The notes under the pieces: generated by a model
The model's input: only the letters and a program-made list of their open reading frames with translations
The model's database searches: none
Told to the model about the DNA's origin: nothing
NCBI GenBank assembly: GCA_039707655.1
Contig: CM077664.1
Span: forward strand, 121,990,485-122,054,484
Direction of reading: 5' to 3'
From: Elymus sibiricus
Taxonomy: Eukaryota > Streptophyta > Magnoliopsida > Poales > Poaceae
Length of the DNA: 64,000 nt
Shown: positions 1 to 12,100 of the stretch, one piece after another
Layout: every line of letters begins with the position of its first letter
Numbering within the stretch: the first letter of the stretch is position 1
Translations under genes and position numbers: made by a program

Positions 1-2
1 AA

Positions 3-560
3 GTGTTGGTTTTTAGGTTGCTTACACTATTGCAGGCGACCGCTAACGCGACACATGAATCAGAGACCCCGCGACCAAACTGTGTGCGATGCATGAATCG
101 CAAAAGGTGTCGTAATAAAACCGTCGCCAATAAGACGAACTGTGTGCGATGTCAGAGGCATCAAGCACGATTCAGATTAGAGACACGTGTGCAATACGTG
201 GCATATAGTTCATCCATACGAACTGTTTGCGATGAGCCAGAACAGCAGAAACGGGCAGCCAGTTCGAGGGTGTGTGCGATATACGGCATACAGTTCACTC
301 GGATGACCTGTTTGCGATGATCCAAAACAACAGAAATGGTTCACCTTAACAAATGTGTGTGATACGCGGCAAAAAGGTCAGTAATCAGAAATGTGTGGGA
401 AGACCGATAACAACACAGACGATTCCGACTAATAAGCCGTGTGTGTTGTGGGCAAACAGTTGGTGGTAAATAATTGTCAGTGATTGATGAATTCATCACC
501 GACGGGTTCTGTAGTTTAGTCCGTGTGTGATATGATTTGCTCTGTCTGCACAACATCTAT
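3..560. repeat. Left subterminal repeats of the CACTA element
   Basis: About ten diverged copies of a unit containing AACTGTGTGCGATG or TGTGTGAT occur every 30-60 bp, all in similar orientation. Similar motifs return in complementary form at the right end of the element. In CACTA elements such repeats are binding sites for the element's own DNA-binding protein, which is the likely role here. The open frames across this stretch are by-products of the repeats. Confidence 0.8.
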
Positions 561-715
561 GCTCTGTCTACAGAACAACAACATATATACTTATAAGAAC
601 ATGATTGCATAACCAAATTAAACTTCCAATTACATAACTGACTACAGATAGCGTTTGCACATCTAAGTAAACAATTACATGCATAATAAACTAGGAGAAA
701 TGATCATCATCTCAA

Positions 716-1392
716 CTACTTCTTGTTGTGATGCTTGCCTCCAATGCTCTGATTGTGGCTCGATCCCTCGTCGTCTACAGGAAGGAGGCACTTCCTCATG
801 TCAACGATCCGCCTGTACATCTCGTAGCATGTGTACACGTCCATGGCCGCGTACTTGAGGTGATCTTCATCCAGTATCTGGCAAAGAGGGAGGGCAGGTC
901 ACCTCGCCTAGGATGCATGCCCAGCACCGCCGCTGCAGCAGATTGGGCGATTTGGCTTCTTCTACCGCCCATCTGAACAGCCGCACCGGGTTCGTATACC
1001 ATTCCACAGGCATGCGCGTTCTCTCCTCCGTAGTCGACTCCGTGAATATGATCCCTGCCATTAGCGCCAGCTCCAAGTCGGCGCGACGCTGCCAGATGCT
1101 GACATCCTCAGCATCTCTGCCCTGAGATCGACTTGCGCCTCCGCCTTGTGCTTCGCCATGCGAAGCTCCTTCGAACATGTCTCCAATCGATGCCTCGCCT
1201 CCTCGATCCGATTTGCCCTTGCTGCCCACCACCTCCAACGCAGCCCCGGCATGTCCTCCGGCACCACCGATCTATGAGTCCAGAGCAATGGACCCCTCTA
1301 ATAGATACGTGGGTTTCGCTCAACGGTGGCAGTGCCACGGGCCGCAGCGAGAGGGAAGCCCGTGGGATGCTGGGATCTAGGGGATTATCCAT
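716..1392 (-). pseudogene. 3'-5' exonuclease (WRN/DnaQ-like) gene fragment carried in the CACTA element
   Basis: The best supported part is a last exon at 716-877. It follows a splice acceptor (TTTGCCAG) and encodes 53 residues ending at TAG (716-718). The segment YAAMDVYTCYEMYRR matches the last conserved helix of DEDDy 3'-5' exonucleases of the WRN type, where an aspartate and tyrosine sit in a YAxxDxYxxYxxYRR context. Upstream on the same strand (about 880-1392) are coding-like pieces in shifting frames: an ATG at 1392, a basic coiled-coil stretch near 1110-1250, and a segment with RRADLELALMAGIIFTE. The earlier exonuclease motifs with the first two acidic residues are not visible, so this copy should not be catalytic. 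It looks like a host gene piece captured by the transposon. I am fairly sure of the last exon and unsure of the upstream joins. Confidence 0.5.
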
Positions 1393-1399
1393 GGCGCAA

Positions 1400-2133
1400 T
1401 CCGATGGGTGAGGCGGGGAGGAGAGCGCGGAAGGCCAGATTTGAGGGCTGCGAGAGGAAAGAGACGATAGAGAGCGAAGAGAGGATAGAGAGCGAAGGAG
1501 GAGCAGCGCAACCAAGGTGAACACGGAGTGGGCGAGGCGAAAAATTGACCGCGCCAAATTGCCAATGACCACATCCCATTAATTAGGTTATTATAATTGC
1601 CAGAGTAGAATCACTGCCCACTTCCTTATCGTTTTCCTCTTCCACCACGCATGCATGCAAACATAATTAAATTTTGGAGGTAGTTGGTTGGCTCATACGT
1701 GGGAGGGGAAAAACTAAAAACTAAAAACACTTTTAACGATGAGAAAGACAGTCGGGCAATTGGTGCTAATTAAGAAAGTGCGACTAAAATTCTTGGAAAA
1801 TCTGAATTCTCTTAGGTGCCCTACGGACCTGGATGTTTCATGTGCGATTATGTGTGTACAAAAACCTTTGAAAATGCAAACGAGTTGTTTGTGATGGTAG
1901 GAGCATCGCACACGATGCGTAGTGCGAGTACTCATGAGTGATGATTTGTAAGTTACACATACGTTTCCTTATGTTAACATGTGTGTGATAACACGTGACA
2001 CCGCATACGGTTGTGTGCTGGGAATTGTGTGCTCCACTTAGTCTTCCCGCGCTCCAGCGATGCCTTCCCGCGCAAGCGCCAGCCACAGGGGTAAATTGTA
2101 AATCCCCAATCCCCTAGCCAGCTGCTAGCTAGC
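1400..2133. other. CACTA interior without a recognised gene
   Basis: The part to about 1580 is the GA-rich upstream side of the exonuclease-like fragment. The rest is AT-rich with scattered TGTGTGTGAT-like motifs near 1840-2030, related to the subterminal repeats. No coding pattern is seen. Confidence 0.5.
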
Positions 2134-2141
2134 TATAAATA
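2134..2141 (+). promoter_or_regulatory. TATA box of a small GC-rich gene in the CACTA element
   Basis: TATAAATA lies in a CTAGCTAGCTATAAATAACC context just before a GC-rich open frame. A start of transcription about 30 bp downstream would fall near 2165, after the first ATG (2151). That favours the ATG at 2244 as the usable start. Confidence 0.5.
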
Positions 2142-2243
2142 ACCACAACAATGGCCGGCGGCGGCGACTCACTACTGATCCCCTTGCTAGCTAGTAGTTA
2201 CCCACACATACCGGCATACCCGGCCCCAACGGCCGACGACCGG

Positions 2244-2606
2244 ATGGAGTTGGGCGATAGCAGAATCGAGGCTGCCGGCGCGATGGTCAGCTTTGCGGTT
2301 GACGGCCATGCCGCCGCCTCTCCCGATGACAGCCAGACGAGCCAGGAAAGGCGGTACGAGCAAGCCACTAGGTTAGCCAGGGTCGTCCTGAAAGTGCCTA
2401 GGAATCGCCAGCGGGCGATACTACGGGCTCGGCGCAGAGTGTGGCGGATGGTGCGGGCGGCGGAGCAGGAACCGCGACGACGCAAGGACAACTGCGGCAG
2501 TGGCGGCCGCCGCACGAGGCGCAGACTTATGTCCCAGATGGAGGAGGGCGTAGCACCGAGCGTCGCCGGGGCAGGCCCGGGGGCAGTGACGGTAGCCCTG
2601 GCGTGA
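2244..2606 (+). CDS. Unknown arginine-rich protein in the CACTA element
   Basis: I do not recognise the product. From the ATG at 2244 it is about 120 residues. An ATG at 2151 in the same frame would add 31, but it sits only 10 bp after the TATA box and is probably outside the transcript. The middle is strongly basic (several RR and RRR clusters, residues about 40-95), and the end is rich in glycine, alanine and valine. The G+C-rich composition contrasts with the AT-rich DNA on both sides. A DNA- or RNA-binding role would suit the basic region, but that is inference only. It could also be a chance frame in captured gene DNA. Confidence 0.3.
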   Translation: MELGDSRIEAAGAMVSFAVDGHAAASPDDSQTSQERRYEQATRLARVVLKVPRNRQRAILRARRRVWRMVRAAEQEPRRRKDNCGSGGRRTRRRLMSQMEEGVAPSVAGAGPGAVTVALA

Positions 2607-3184
2607 GCCAACGTCTCATTGGCCGCCGGGGCGATGTACGCCGAGCCGGCGGTCGCGGCAGCCCTGGTGAGAGCTGCGCCCGAGGCAGTACCGACGATCA
2701 CCGATATTGAGGCTGCCCCAGCCTCGATCGATCAAGGTGGTCATCGACTTGGCGACCTCCTCTCCTCCTGAGCCAAGCATGATAGACACGATGATGGACG
2801 ATGGCAGCTGTGCGTGCTGGGTCCGCGTTAGGGGCAGTAGCTCTTTTTGTGCGCGCGCGGTTCGTTATATTGATGTAAATTAGGGAGCTAATAATGGTTT
2901 GTAAATTACTCCTCGAACTAGGCACTGGACCAATTTGAGCATATATATGCTCGATTGATTATTTGTTCATGCATGTCAAATATGTCAATTGTATGGGCTG
3001 GCCTATCTATATATTATCTCATTTTGCAATATGGAAATTTTAAGAACCAGAAAAATAGCATTTGAGTAACATATAGTGGTGACACTATTTAACAAAAGGT
3101 GATACTAATACATTCCATGAAATGAACAATTTTGACAACCATATGGTCCATATCTACATACTTAAGATAAGCCAACAACCACAA
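2607..3184. other. CACTA interior without a recognised gene
   Basis: The GC-rich stretch ends near 2860 and is followed by AT-rich DNA to the stop codon of the minus-strand B3 gene. I see no coding pattern, terminal repeat or regulatory motif that I can name. Confidence 0.4.
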
Positions 3185-6100
3185 CTATCCGCTGGAAGCA
3201 GCTTGATGACGGCGACTCGGCATCTCGTCAATGAAAAGGAAGATCCCTCCTGTGCCTTGGTAGAGCATGAGTATAACAGTGTCTCTAATTTTCAAATGTT
3301 GATGCATTGCTAGGACAACCGAGAACCTATTAATTTGAATGGTTCCATTTGTGCGGGAAATGCAGTACCTTGCAATCACTTTGGCGTTCTTAGCAGGCAC
3401 AAATGTAATTCGACCACGCCGGGAAATCAATTCAGGAACAGCTGCAGCGGGCAATTTCTGTTGCAATGAAGAACAAAAACCAATTGTAACATATTGTTGA
3501 AGCTATATATAGTTTATGAACAACAACATACAAATAAGACTTTGTACCAGCATTTTGTTCACACAATTGGTCTTGTTCAATGCGTGCACCAGTGGTAGAT
3601 TTATTCCCATCCCAAATCCAACGTCCATACACTGTGCTAGGTCTTCTAGATTAGCAACAAATTGTATGACATGCTCCAACTCTTTCTAGTGAAATTTGGT
3701 ATGCCGAGTAACATACAGTTTGTTAACTATGCATCCAACATATCCTACTTAAAAGGTGGAAAAGGATTATTTATTCAGAACATGGCAGAAGAATAGTGGG
3801 CATAAATTGGTAATTGGGAGTTGATACTGGCTAGTAACAGAGTCAGAAAATGAAATCCCAATTGGTTGCTCAAATAGTAATCATTTAGCCAGAACAATTA
3901 CTTTAATTTTGCTAATAAGTAATAAGCCGACATGGAGAAATTTGAAAGAACACTAACCTCGATCAGACGCGTGGTCAAATCGGTTGATGACATCCATGGA
4001 GTCATCAACAAAGTAAAGGCCAAGATTTCCTTGTACACGTGTTCTTGCAAAGCAAGGGATGTACTGCGGGAAATGAAAATTAAGATCGTTACATGCAAAT
4101 ATGGGAATAATTGAGAGAACAGAACAATAGCTGAAAGGAAAGTACAAAAATATATAATTAAACAGATAATGTAACCAAGGTTTCATGCAAATATGAGAGT
4201 AACTAAAAGAACAATACATCATTTTTTAAGGGAACAAATACAACATTAATTTGCCTAATTTACAAAAAGTCCTCTTTGACATCTGTGGTGCATGTCGCAC
4301 CTTTTATCCAAATATAGCAATATATGGTATATGTTCATAAAATTGGGACATGCCAACAGTGGTAGGATGAGATTGAACATACCGTGCGCTCCCTGACATC
4401 ATCTGGTATGGTGAGATAGAACTTCTTGTCCGACTGGCCGCGACCACAGTGGCCTGATTTGTGCTTGCACTGTGGACACTAGAATGAAAAACCTCGAATC
4501 AGCTATAAGAAAAATGAATCCACGGCGATTTCCGTCGGGTGATTAACAGGGACAGACGGACTGCGATAAGAGATGAGTGAATATATCACTAAATTAATGT
4601 AACACCCCAAAATATTTCCTTGGGATTTTAAAAATCTTTTCTTTAAAAAGAAAATACTTTGAATTATTTTGGCCCTATTTTTCTTTTTCTCTTCCTTCTG
4701 TTCTGAAAATCATTTCTAAATTTTTAATTTGGTTTCAAAATTTTAAATGGTTCTATTTTGGATGGTTTATTAATTAAGTAATTATTCTTGAAAGATCAAA
4801 AAAATATTGTTCATTTAGAAAAGTTTTTTGACTAAATAAAATTATTCCAAGAAAATGGCCTTTTCACTCCTTTCTAGCCCTTCTAAATTCCTCCAATAAT
4901 TTTTCTGCCACTCCTAAATTATCCCTCAAGTCACTCACACCTTCTAGGATAGTATCCAACTCTTTTCCACCTTACAAAAATATTTCTACAATACTTACTA
5001 AATTCCAAAGTTGGAATTTATTTTATTCATGGTTTCTTTGGTTTACAAAGGAACCATATTTTATTCAAGTCTTCTGCTCCCACCAAAATTATCCTAGCAA
5101 CTAGACAGTACCCACAACCCATTTCACCAAAAACTTTGGGTTCCACAGTTCAAAATTTTCAAATTCCATCCAGTTCAAATTTGGACCAGATTCAAACTCC
5201 ATGACCAAAACCTATTTTTAATTGCTCCAAAAATTCTGAAACTTTGCCAACCTCTCTTATATAAATCAACACCTCACCACAAAAATTCCCAAAAATTTCT
5301 AAAATCTCTAGCACCCTCTGGCATTACCTCATACACCTCAAGTGCACACTGTTCATCACTGTCAGAAAATTCAGTTAACTGAATTTCAGAGAGGGAAGGG
5401 GATCGATGCCGTGCACTTCTCATCTTCCTCTCTTCCGCACGGCGTCGCCTCCTTTGATCTTAAATGAGCCACCCCGGACCCTCTGGTCAGTGGTTCGCCG
5501 CCGACAGCACAGTGGCTGGCCGGTGCAGCGGCCACTGACCTTAGCCGCAGCAGCCGAGCGGATCGGCTCGACTCCGGCTGCCTTCACTCCTCCCTACTGC
5601 TCTCCCACCTACTTTCTCTCCACGCGGCGCCTCCCTCCGCATCCTCGCACACCGTCCACACTGCCCGGCCCCGCCTGGCAGTCGCCGGAGCCAGTCATCG
5701 CCGCCGCACCCGTACGCAAGCTTCGCCGCGGATAAGGAGATAGAGCTCAATCTCGATCGCGTTGGCATCTCCGGAGAGATCCATTGACCCCCTGGATCAT
5801 TCATAGAACCTCGCCACCGTCCTAACCTACTTCGTCGGCCGGAGGTACTCCCGCGAAATCCACTTCGCCTCGGCCACCCTCGGCAGCCTATAAATAGAGC
5901 CCCCCGAGCTCCGTTCGCTTCACACATCACCTCCACACCATCTCAATCGAGCTCCCACACACTCACCCGACCTCGGGGAGGTCATCTCCCTCCTCTCCGG
6001 TCACCGATCCACCGCCACTGCCCACGATCAGCACGTCGTCATTACTCCACCCCCACCGCTCAAATTTGGCCAGTAGACCTCTCGTGCACCCACTCATCGA

Positions 6101-8728
6101 TCCCCGTCTCCAATTTGACACAAGAAGCTCTCTCCGGCGAGATCCTACCTCACTCGAACCACCGTCCGCTGGCGTCGACCTCGCCGTCGTTCAGGTGCTC
6201 GCCGGCGACCACCAGCGCCACCCACCGACGCGGCAGTCTACCCCGAGCATGATCCGACCAGCGCCACCTCCTAAAACCCCGGCGATCGTCGCCGGTGATC
6301 GCCGTTTCCCCTCTGTACACGCGCGCGAGCGCGTTTGAATATGAACCTGATGGGTGGGGCCCACCCGTCAGCGTTTTCTTTTTTTCGGTGTTTAAATCGA
6401 AAGCGTACTCTGGCGCTTTACGCTCTCCGCACTGGGAAGTGTATTTCTTCCCGAACCATTTTCTGTTTAACAGTACAGGGACCTGGATTTTTGCACAAAG
6501 GCCCCTGGGTTTAAAAGTTTAATAACTTTTTAACCACAACTCTGATTGAGTTGATTCTTTTTTTGAAATTCTTATTTTTCTCTCTAGTTTTTTTAGTATT
6601 TATTTAAAAATATTTTGAGACACTTTTTGGTACTGTTGCAAAATTTTAATTTTAATTTTAATTTGAATCTTTCAGAAAACGAAGAGGGAAACTTTGCCGG
6701 GAATTTCGAGGGTTCACTTTCTGACTACTTTGAGCAAGGCAAGCATTTTTGAACTTGGGATATGGTGATTGCATTTGCATTGCATGGTTGCATCGGTTTG
6801 GAGTTGCACCATATATGTAGTATATCACAAGTGCATGCATGCATGGTCATATCATTTTTGCACTTGCTTGCACTTCACTCAAGTGACTTTCTACCGTGAA
6901 TAAAGTTGTGAGACAACCAGGAGTATATCTCCTGCCTTGGGCATGCCGGTGGGCACGGGCTGTGCTATGACACGATGGTGTCACCGTGGCATGTGAGACA
7001 TGCCAGTCTTAATAACAACACCTCCTGAGTCGACCTAGATCGAGTCTTGTTCCGTCACACCTAGCTAAATACCGTGCTGCCATGGGTCTTCCCGCGAGGG
7101 AAGTACGGTTTAGTAAGTTGCTAACCCCTGTTTGTGTACACACCACATAGAGGGCCATGATGAGGGTTTCCACGGCCATGGACTAATGCCCGTCATCAGG
7201 TTAGGGGGCATGGGTGTATCCGGCTGGGCCGAGAAGGGGGCACCCCTTGTAATCCGCGTGTATAAATAGTGATCCCATGCTATTCGAGATTGTAGTCTCC
7301 CCGACTTAGAGTTTTTCTTGAACGATGCTTTGGGTGATTCCTGGCATCCGGAAAGTTAATCTAGTGTGTGCTGGTCAGGTGTGTTTTCAACCCAAAGACC
7401 GTAATGGGAATTAGCCAGCGTCGTGGTGCTGACTAAAGAAATCTCATACACGTGGGTAAAGAGTACACCCTCTGCAGAGTTATATCTATTCGAATAGCCG
7501 TGTCCACGGTCAAGGACGTTAGCTGGGAAGGGTCAAGTGTCGGTCCCGGTGTCGGTCTTCGGAGGAAATAATTAAATTGAGCATGAATTAATTTGCAGGA
7601 AAATTATTGTCACCCTAATGCCATCATGTATAATTTTTGTTATCATAAATGCTATTGTTATAAGTATTATTATTACTATGCATATTATTATGGACTAACC
7701 CGTTTCTCCTATTTTATTTCCTGAGTGTCTCAGGGGCTGGCTGGACTACCCCGGACACTCGATTTTATTTTTAAGACCTCTCGTGGCGTCGCTTGAGTTC
7801 TCGGGCGGTCCTGTCTCGCCCGATTCTCTTTTAGACACCCGTTTGGCATTTCTTTCCAAGACCTCTCGTGGCGTCGCTTGAGTTCTCGGGCGGTCCTGTC
7901 TCGCCCGATTCTCTTTTAGACACCCGCTTGGCATTTCTTTTCAAGACCTCTCGTGGCGTCGCTTGAGTTCTCGGGCGATCCTGTCTCGCCCGATTCTCTT
8001 TTAGACACCCATTTGGCATTTCTCTTGGATACTCGGGCGGTCTTGTCTTGCCCGATTCTCCACTTTATATTTTCTTTTGGATTCTCGGGCGGTCCTGTCT
8101 CGCCCGATTATCCACTTTTAACTTTCTTTGTTTGTCACTAATATTTTATTTTCTCATACCTCTGCACATGCTAATATTTATCATGCCATAATTTAATTTC
8201 AGCCAACATGTGCATATCTTTTAATCCAGCATGAGCATATGCATTCGGTATATCTTTCGTTCATAATGTTTGCGAGTACATTCCAACGTACTCACTGGCT
8301 TGTCCCTGGCTATTTTATTGGCCAGACCTGGAGGAGGACGAGCTTGTGGAGGAAGATTGCGCTAGCGAGCCCGACGCTTAGAGGTGTCCCAGTCAGTCAA
8401 CCTATGATCTTGGAGTCTACCACATCTATCATTCGTTGTGTTTCCGCTACACCAATAAAATAGCCAAGCCTCACACTGACGCTTGACTTTATTTTATTGT
8501 ACCAGTGTTGTACCACCACCACACCACTGTTTTATTCCACCACCGTAGTATATTGGCAAGTTTGTAATAATCGTTGAGCACTCTGACTCAACCCTGTGTA
8601 ATATTATATTTGTACTGGTTATCTATATCAAGGAAGTCAACCAGTTGTTCTTGGGACTGGTATGACTTGAGGCTCTTCTGTGTATTATTCCAGAAATGGG
8701 CCTGACAATTAATTACCTTGTTCTCCAT
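3185..8728 (-). CDS. B3-domain-like DNA-binding protein, five exons, inside the CACTA element
   Basis: Joining five exons with GT-AG borders gives one open frame of 194 residues. The exons are 8717-8728, 4383-4478, 3958-4063, 3548-3645 and 3185-3457 (read right to left), with phases that fit at every join. It begins MENKCPQCKHKSGHCGRG, a short N-terminus with cysteine and histidine pairs. The last exon (residues about 105-194) has the B3 pattern: LPAAAVPELI, then a basic strand, then INRFSVVLAMHQHLKIRDTV, then an IFLFIDEMP strand. B3 domains are plant DNA-binding folds. The 4.1 kb solo LTR sits in intron 1, a few bases after the donor site, which is still intact. A second B3 gene lies at the other end of the element. 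A natural guess is that it binds the subterminal repeats, but nothing here proves that. The exon joins are my own reading. Confidence 0.55.
5889..5896 (+). promoter_or_regulatory. TATA box of the solo LTR
   Basis: TATAAATA in a GC-rich setting (CAGCCTATAAATAGAGCC), followed by CT- and CA-rich leader-like sequence. The expected start of the LTR's own transcript is near 5925. This sets the orientation of the LTR as plus. Confidence 0.6.
7773..8112. repeat. 85-bp tandem repeat inside the solo LTR
   Basis: Three nearly identical copies of 85 bp begin at 7773, 7858 and 7943, each starting AAGACCTCTCGTGGCG and containing TCGGGCGGTCCTGTCTCGCC. Two shorter degenerate copies follow to about 8112. The core CGGGCGGTCCTGTCTCGCCCG is a near-perfect inverted repeat, so each unit could form a hairpin. 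Confidence 0.9.
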
Positions 8729-9180
8729 GAGAGAGAGAAAAAAACCGACCCAAGCCCGCAGAAAACAACAATCGACCAGATTCGAGAAAGTCGGTGCCGA
8801 TAGGCGTCGGCGAGGGGAAGAAACCAAATGCGGTGGCGTTTGTTGGCGGCAGCCGGCTGCAAGGGGCGCCGTCGATATCAAAGATTTGGGCAGACCTGTC
8901 GAGAACGAGCAACAACGACGTCTGCTAGAGGCGGTGCAGACAGGCGGCGGCAAGCGGCAGCGGCAAAATCCTGTGACGTTTGGCACGGGGCCGAATCCCG
9001 CCGGCAACAGTCGTTATCTAAGGGGTGGCCGCGGTGATAGAAGTTGACAGGCAGAGTTGCGGAGAGTGCAGTGCGAGTGAGGAGTGGGGACGAAGGGGGA
9101 GGGGGTGAGGGTTTTCTTTTCTTTATTGACGTGTTGGTGAGGGTTTTCTGCGCCCAAATAATGCGCTGCGGAGGCAACGT
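8729..9180 (-). promoter_or_regulatory. Probable promoter and leader of the minus-strand B3 gene
   Basis: This GC-rich stretch lies just upstream of the proposed ATG at 8728 and reads into a CTCTCTCATGG start context. Open frames here are out of frame with the B3 exons. There is no clear TATA box. It is a tentative call by position and composition. Confidence 0.3.
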
Positions 9181-9189
9181 TTCGTAAAC

Positions 9190-12100
9190 ACAACCCGTGT
9201 GTGATTAATGTTACCAAGATTGGAAGGGAATCCAAATTTCCTTCGTCGTTCGTCCTTGAGTTTTTTTATACGATCAACATAGACCCTAGAATGCACCTTG
9301 TTCAAATTTGGCACTTTTCCGGGCTCATTTACTATATTTGGGCCATTATTTGTATTTTCTAGGCATTTATGCACATAATTCAAATTCGCACAATCAGTGC
9401 ATGAAAAAGGTGCACAATAACGGTTTGAAAAATCAAGCTTGTGGTATTTAGTAAATTTCCATGCCTTTTACAATGGAATGGGGAGAGATTTCAATGATAT
9501 GTGTGGCAAGAGTCAACCACAAACCTGTCGTTTAATGGTTTATCAACTCTAGAAAATTGAAAAAACATGCCTAAAAAAGATGATACCTGGCATGGTGCCA
9601 TGGTATGACCTCAACATGCCGTGGTAATTTTTTGAGAAGGTTTGGCTAATGTTGTTATACACGCTCTTCATAAATCGAACCATCACAAAGGAAGTTTTGT
9701 GGTTTCGGGAGGGAAATCACCAAGTTTGAAGGGGGGTCCAAATTTCCTTCGTCATTTGTCCTTGGGTTTTTTTGTACGGTCAACATACACCCTAGAATGC
9801 ACCGTGTTCAAATTTGGCACCTTTCCGGGTTAATTTACTATATTTGGGCCGTTATGTGCATTTTCTAGGCATTAATGCACATAATTCAATTTCGAACAAT
9901 CGGTCCATGAAAAAGTGCACAAAAATGGTTTGGAAAATCATGTTTGTGGTATTTAGTAAATTTTCATCCCTTTTACGAGGAATGGGGAGAGATTTCAAGG
10001 ACATGTGTCGCAAGAGTCAACCACAAACGTGTCATTTAATGGTTTTTTCAACTCTAGAAAATTGAAAAACATCCTTGAAAAAGATGATACCTGGCATTGT
10101 GCCCCTAGTGCCATGGTATGACCTCAGTATTCTATGGTAAATTCTGGCACAAGTTGTAATGATAACTCCTTGAAAACGAGAGCATCTCACAAGAAGAATC
10201 ACTGTTTCCAAAATGATAAAATGGCAATTTGGACTCGAATTACGGTGACTTCATCATTTCGCGTCCAAACTATTTACACGGTGTACAAGCACCATCAGCC
10301 GCTAGATTTTAATTTTTTGCGCATTTCAGGACTCGTTTGATATACTTAAGCACTTTATAGCATTTACCTGACATTTAGCGCATATAAGTCAAATCCCAGC
10401 TACAGCTACACGGGTGTGATGGGAGGGATGTGGATTGCCGTTCGATCGTGGTGCATCCTACGGTGCACACGCGGGATCCGTGTGGCTGGTGTTCCGGCCA
10501 ATCAGAACGCATCGCACGATAGAGTCAGCCCACACGGCTTTCATAAGCAGCGAAAATGAACCGTGTGCGATAATAAATCACCAAGATTTCAAGGGAATCC
10601 AAATTTCCTTGGTCGTCCTCCCTTGTTTTTTTTCTACGATCTACATAGACCCTAGAATGCACCGTGTTCAAACTTGGCACTTTTCCGGGCTCATTTACTA
10701 TATTTGGGCCATTGTTTGTATTTTCTAGGCATTTATGCACATAATTCAAATTGGCACGATAGGTGCATGAAAAGGTGCACAATAACAGTATGAAAAATCA
10801 AGCTTGTGGTATTACTAAATTTCCATGCCTTTTACAAGGGAATGGGGAGAGATTTCGATGATATGTGTCGCAAGAGTCAACCACAAACGTGTCGTTTATT
10901 GGTTTTTCGACTCTACAAAATTGAAAAACATGCCTGAAAAAGATGATACCTGGCATGGTGCCATGGTATGACCTCAGCAAAGTGTGGTAATTTTTTGAGA
11001 AGGTTCGGCTAATGTCGTTGTACACGCTCTTCATAAACCGAACCATCACAAAAGGAAGTTTTGGTGGTTTCGAGAGGGAAATCACCAAGTTTGAAGGGGA
11101 ATCCAAAGTTCCTTCATCGTTTGTCCTTGAGTTTTTTTCTACGATCAACATACACCCTATAATGCACCGTGTTCAAATTTGGCACTTTTCCGAGCTAATT
11201 TACTATATTTGGGCAGTTATGTACACTTTCTAGGCATTAATGCACATAATTCAATTTCGCACAATTGGTCCATGAAAAAGTGCACAAAAACGGTTTGGAA
11301 AATCATGCTTGTGGTGTTTACTAAATTTGCATGCCTTTTACGAGGAATGGGGAGAGATTTCAAGGACATGTGTGGCAAGAGTCAACCACAAACGTGTCGT
11401 TTATTGGTTTTTTGACTCTACAAAATTGAAAAAACATGCCTGAAAAAATGATACCAGGCATGGTGCCATGGTATGACCTCATAAAAGCGTGGTAATTTTT
11501 TGAGAAGATTCAGCTAATGTCGTTGTACATGCTCTTCATAAACCGAACCATCACAAAAGGAAGTTTCGTGGTTTCGAGAGGGAAATCACCAAGTTTGAAG
11601 GGGAATCCAAACTTCCTTCGTCGTTTGTCCTTGAGTTTTTTTTACGATCAACATACACCCTATAATGCACCGTGTTCAAATTTGGTAATTTTCCAGGCTA
11701 ATTTACTATATTTGGGCAGTTATGTGCATCTTCTAGGCATTAATGCACATAATTCAAGTTCGCACAATCGGTCCATGGAAAAGTGCACAAAAACGGTTTG
11801 GAAAATCATGCTTGTGGTATTTACTAAATTTGCATGCCTTTTACGAGGAATGGTGAGAGATTTCAAGGACATGTGTCGCAAGAGTCAACCACAAACGTGT
11901 CGTTTATTGGTTTTTCAACACTAGAAAATTGAAAAACATGCCTGAAAAGAGATGATACCTGGCATGGTGCCATGGTATGACCTCAATAAAGCGTGGTAAT
12001 TTTTTTAGAAGGTTCGGCTAATGTCATTGTACACGCTCTTCATAAACCGAACCATCACAAAAGGAAGTTTTGGTGGTTTCGAGAGGGAAATCATCAAGTT

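Larger units (their letters stand above)
4598..8707 (+). mobile_element. Solo LTR of a gypsy element, probably Tekay/Del type, nested in the CACTA element
   Basis: The sequence starts TGTAACACCCC and ends CCTGACA. It is flanked by the direct repeat ATTAA (4593-4597 and 8708-8712), a perfect 5-bp target duplication. There is no internal domain, no second copy and no gag or pol frame, so it is a solo LTR of 4110 bp left by recombination between two LTRs. LTRs of several kb starting TGTAACACCC are typical of the Tekay/Del group of gypsy elements. That assignment is by resemblance. A TATA box (5889) points to transcription on the plus strand, opposite to the B3 gene whose intron it occupies. Confidence 0.9.

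Noticed and set aside
2151..2243. ATG at 2151 as start of the arginine-rich frame
   Set aside because: It lies 10 bp after the TATA box and would be upstream of transcription start. The ATG at 2244 is preferred.
3432..3632. A 66-residue minus-strand frame starting MYGRWIWDGN
   Set aside because: It reads through a splice donor at 3547. Another frame of the same exon joins in phase to both neighbours and gives the B3-like gene.
7746..8141. Several overlapping open frames of about 62 residues in the solo LTR
   Set aside because: They repeat with the 85-bp period and have no start context or conserved residues. They are by-products of the tandem repeat.
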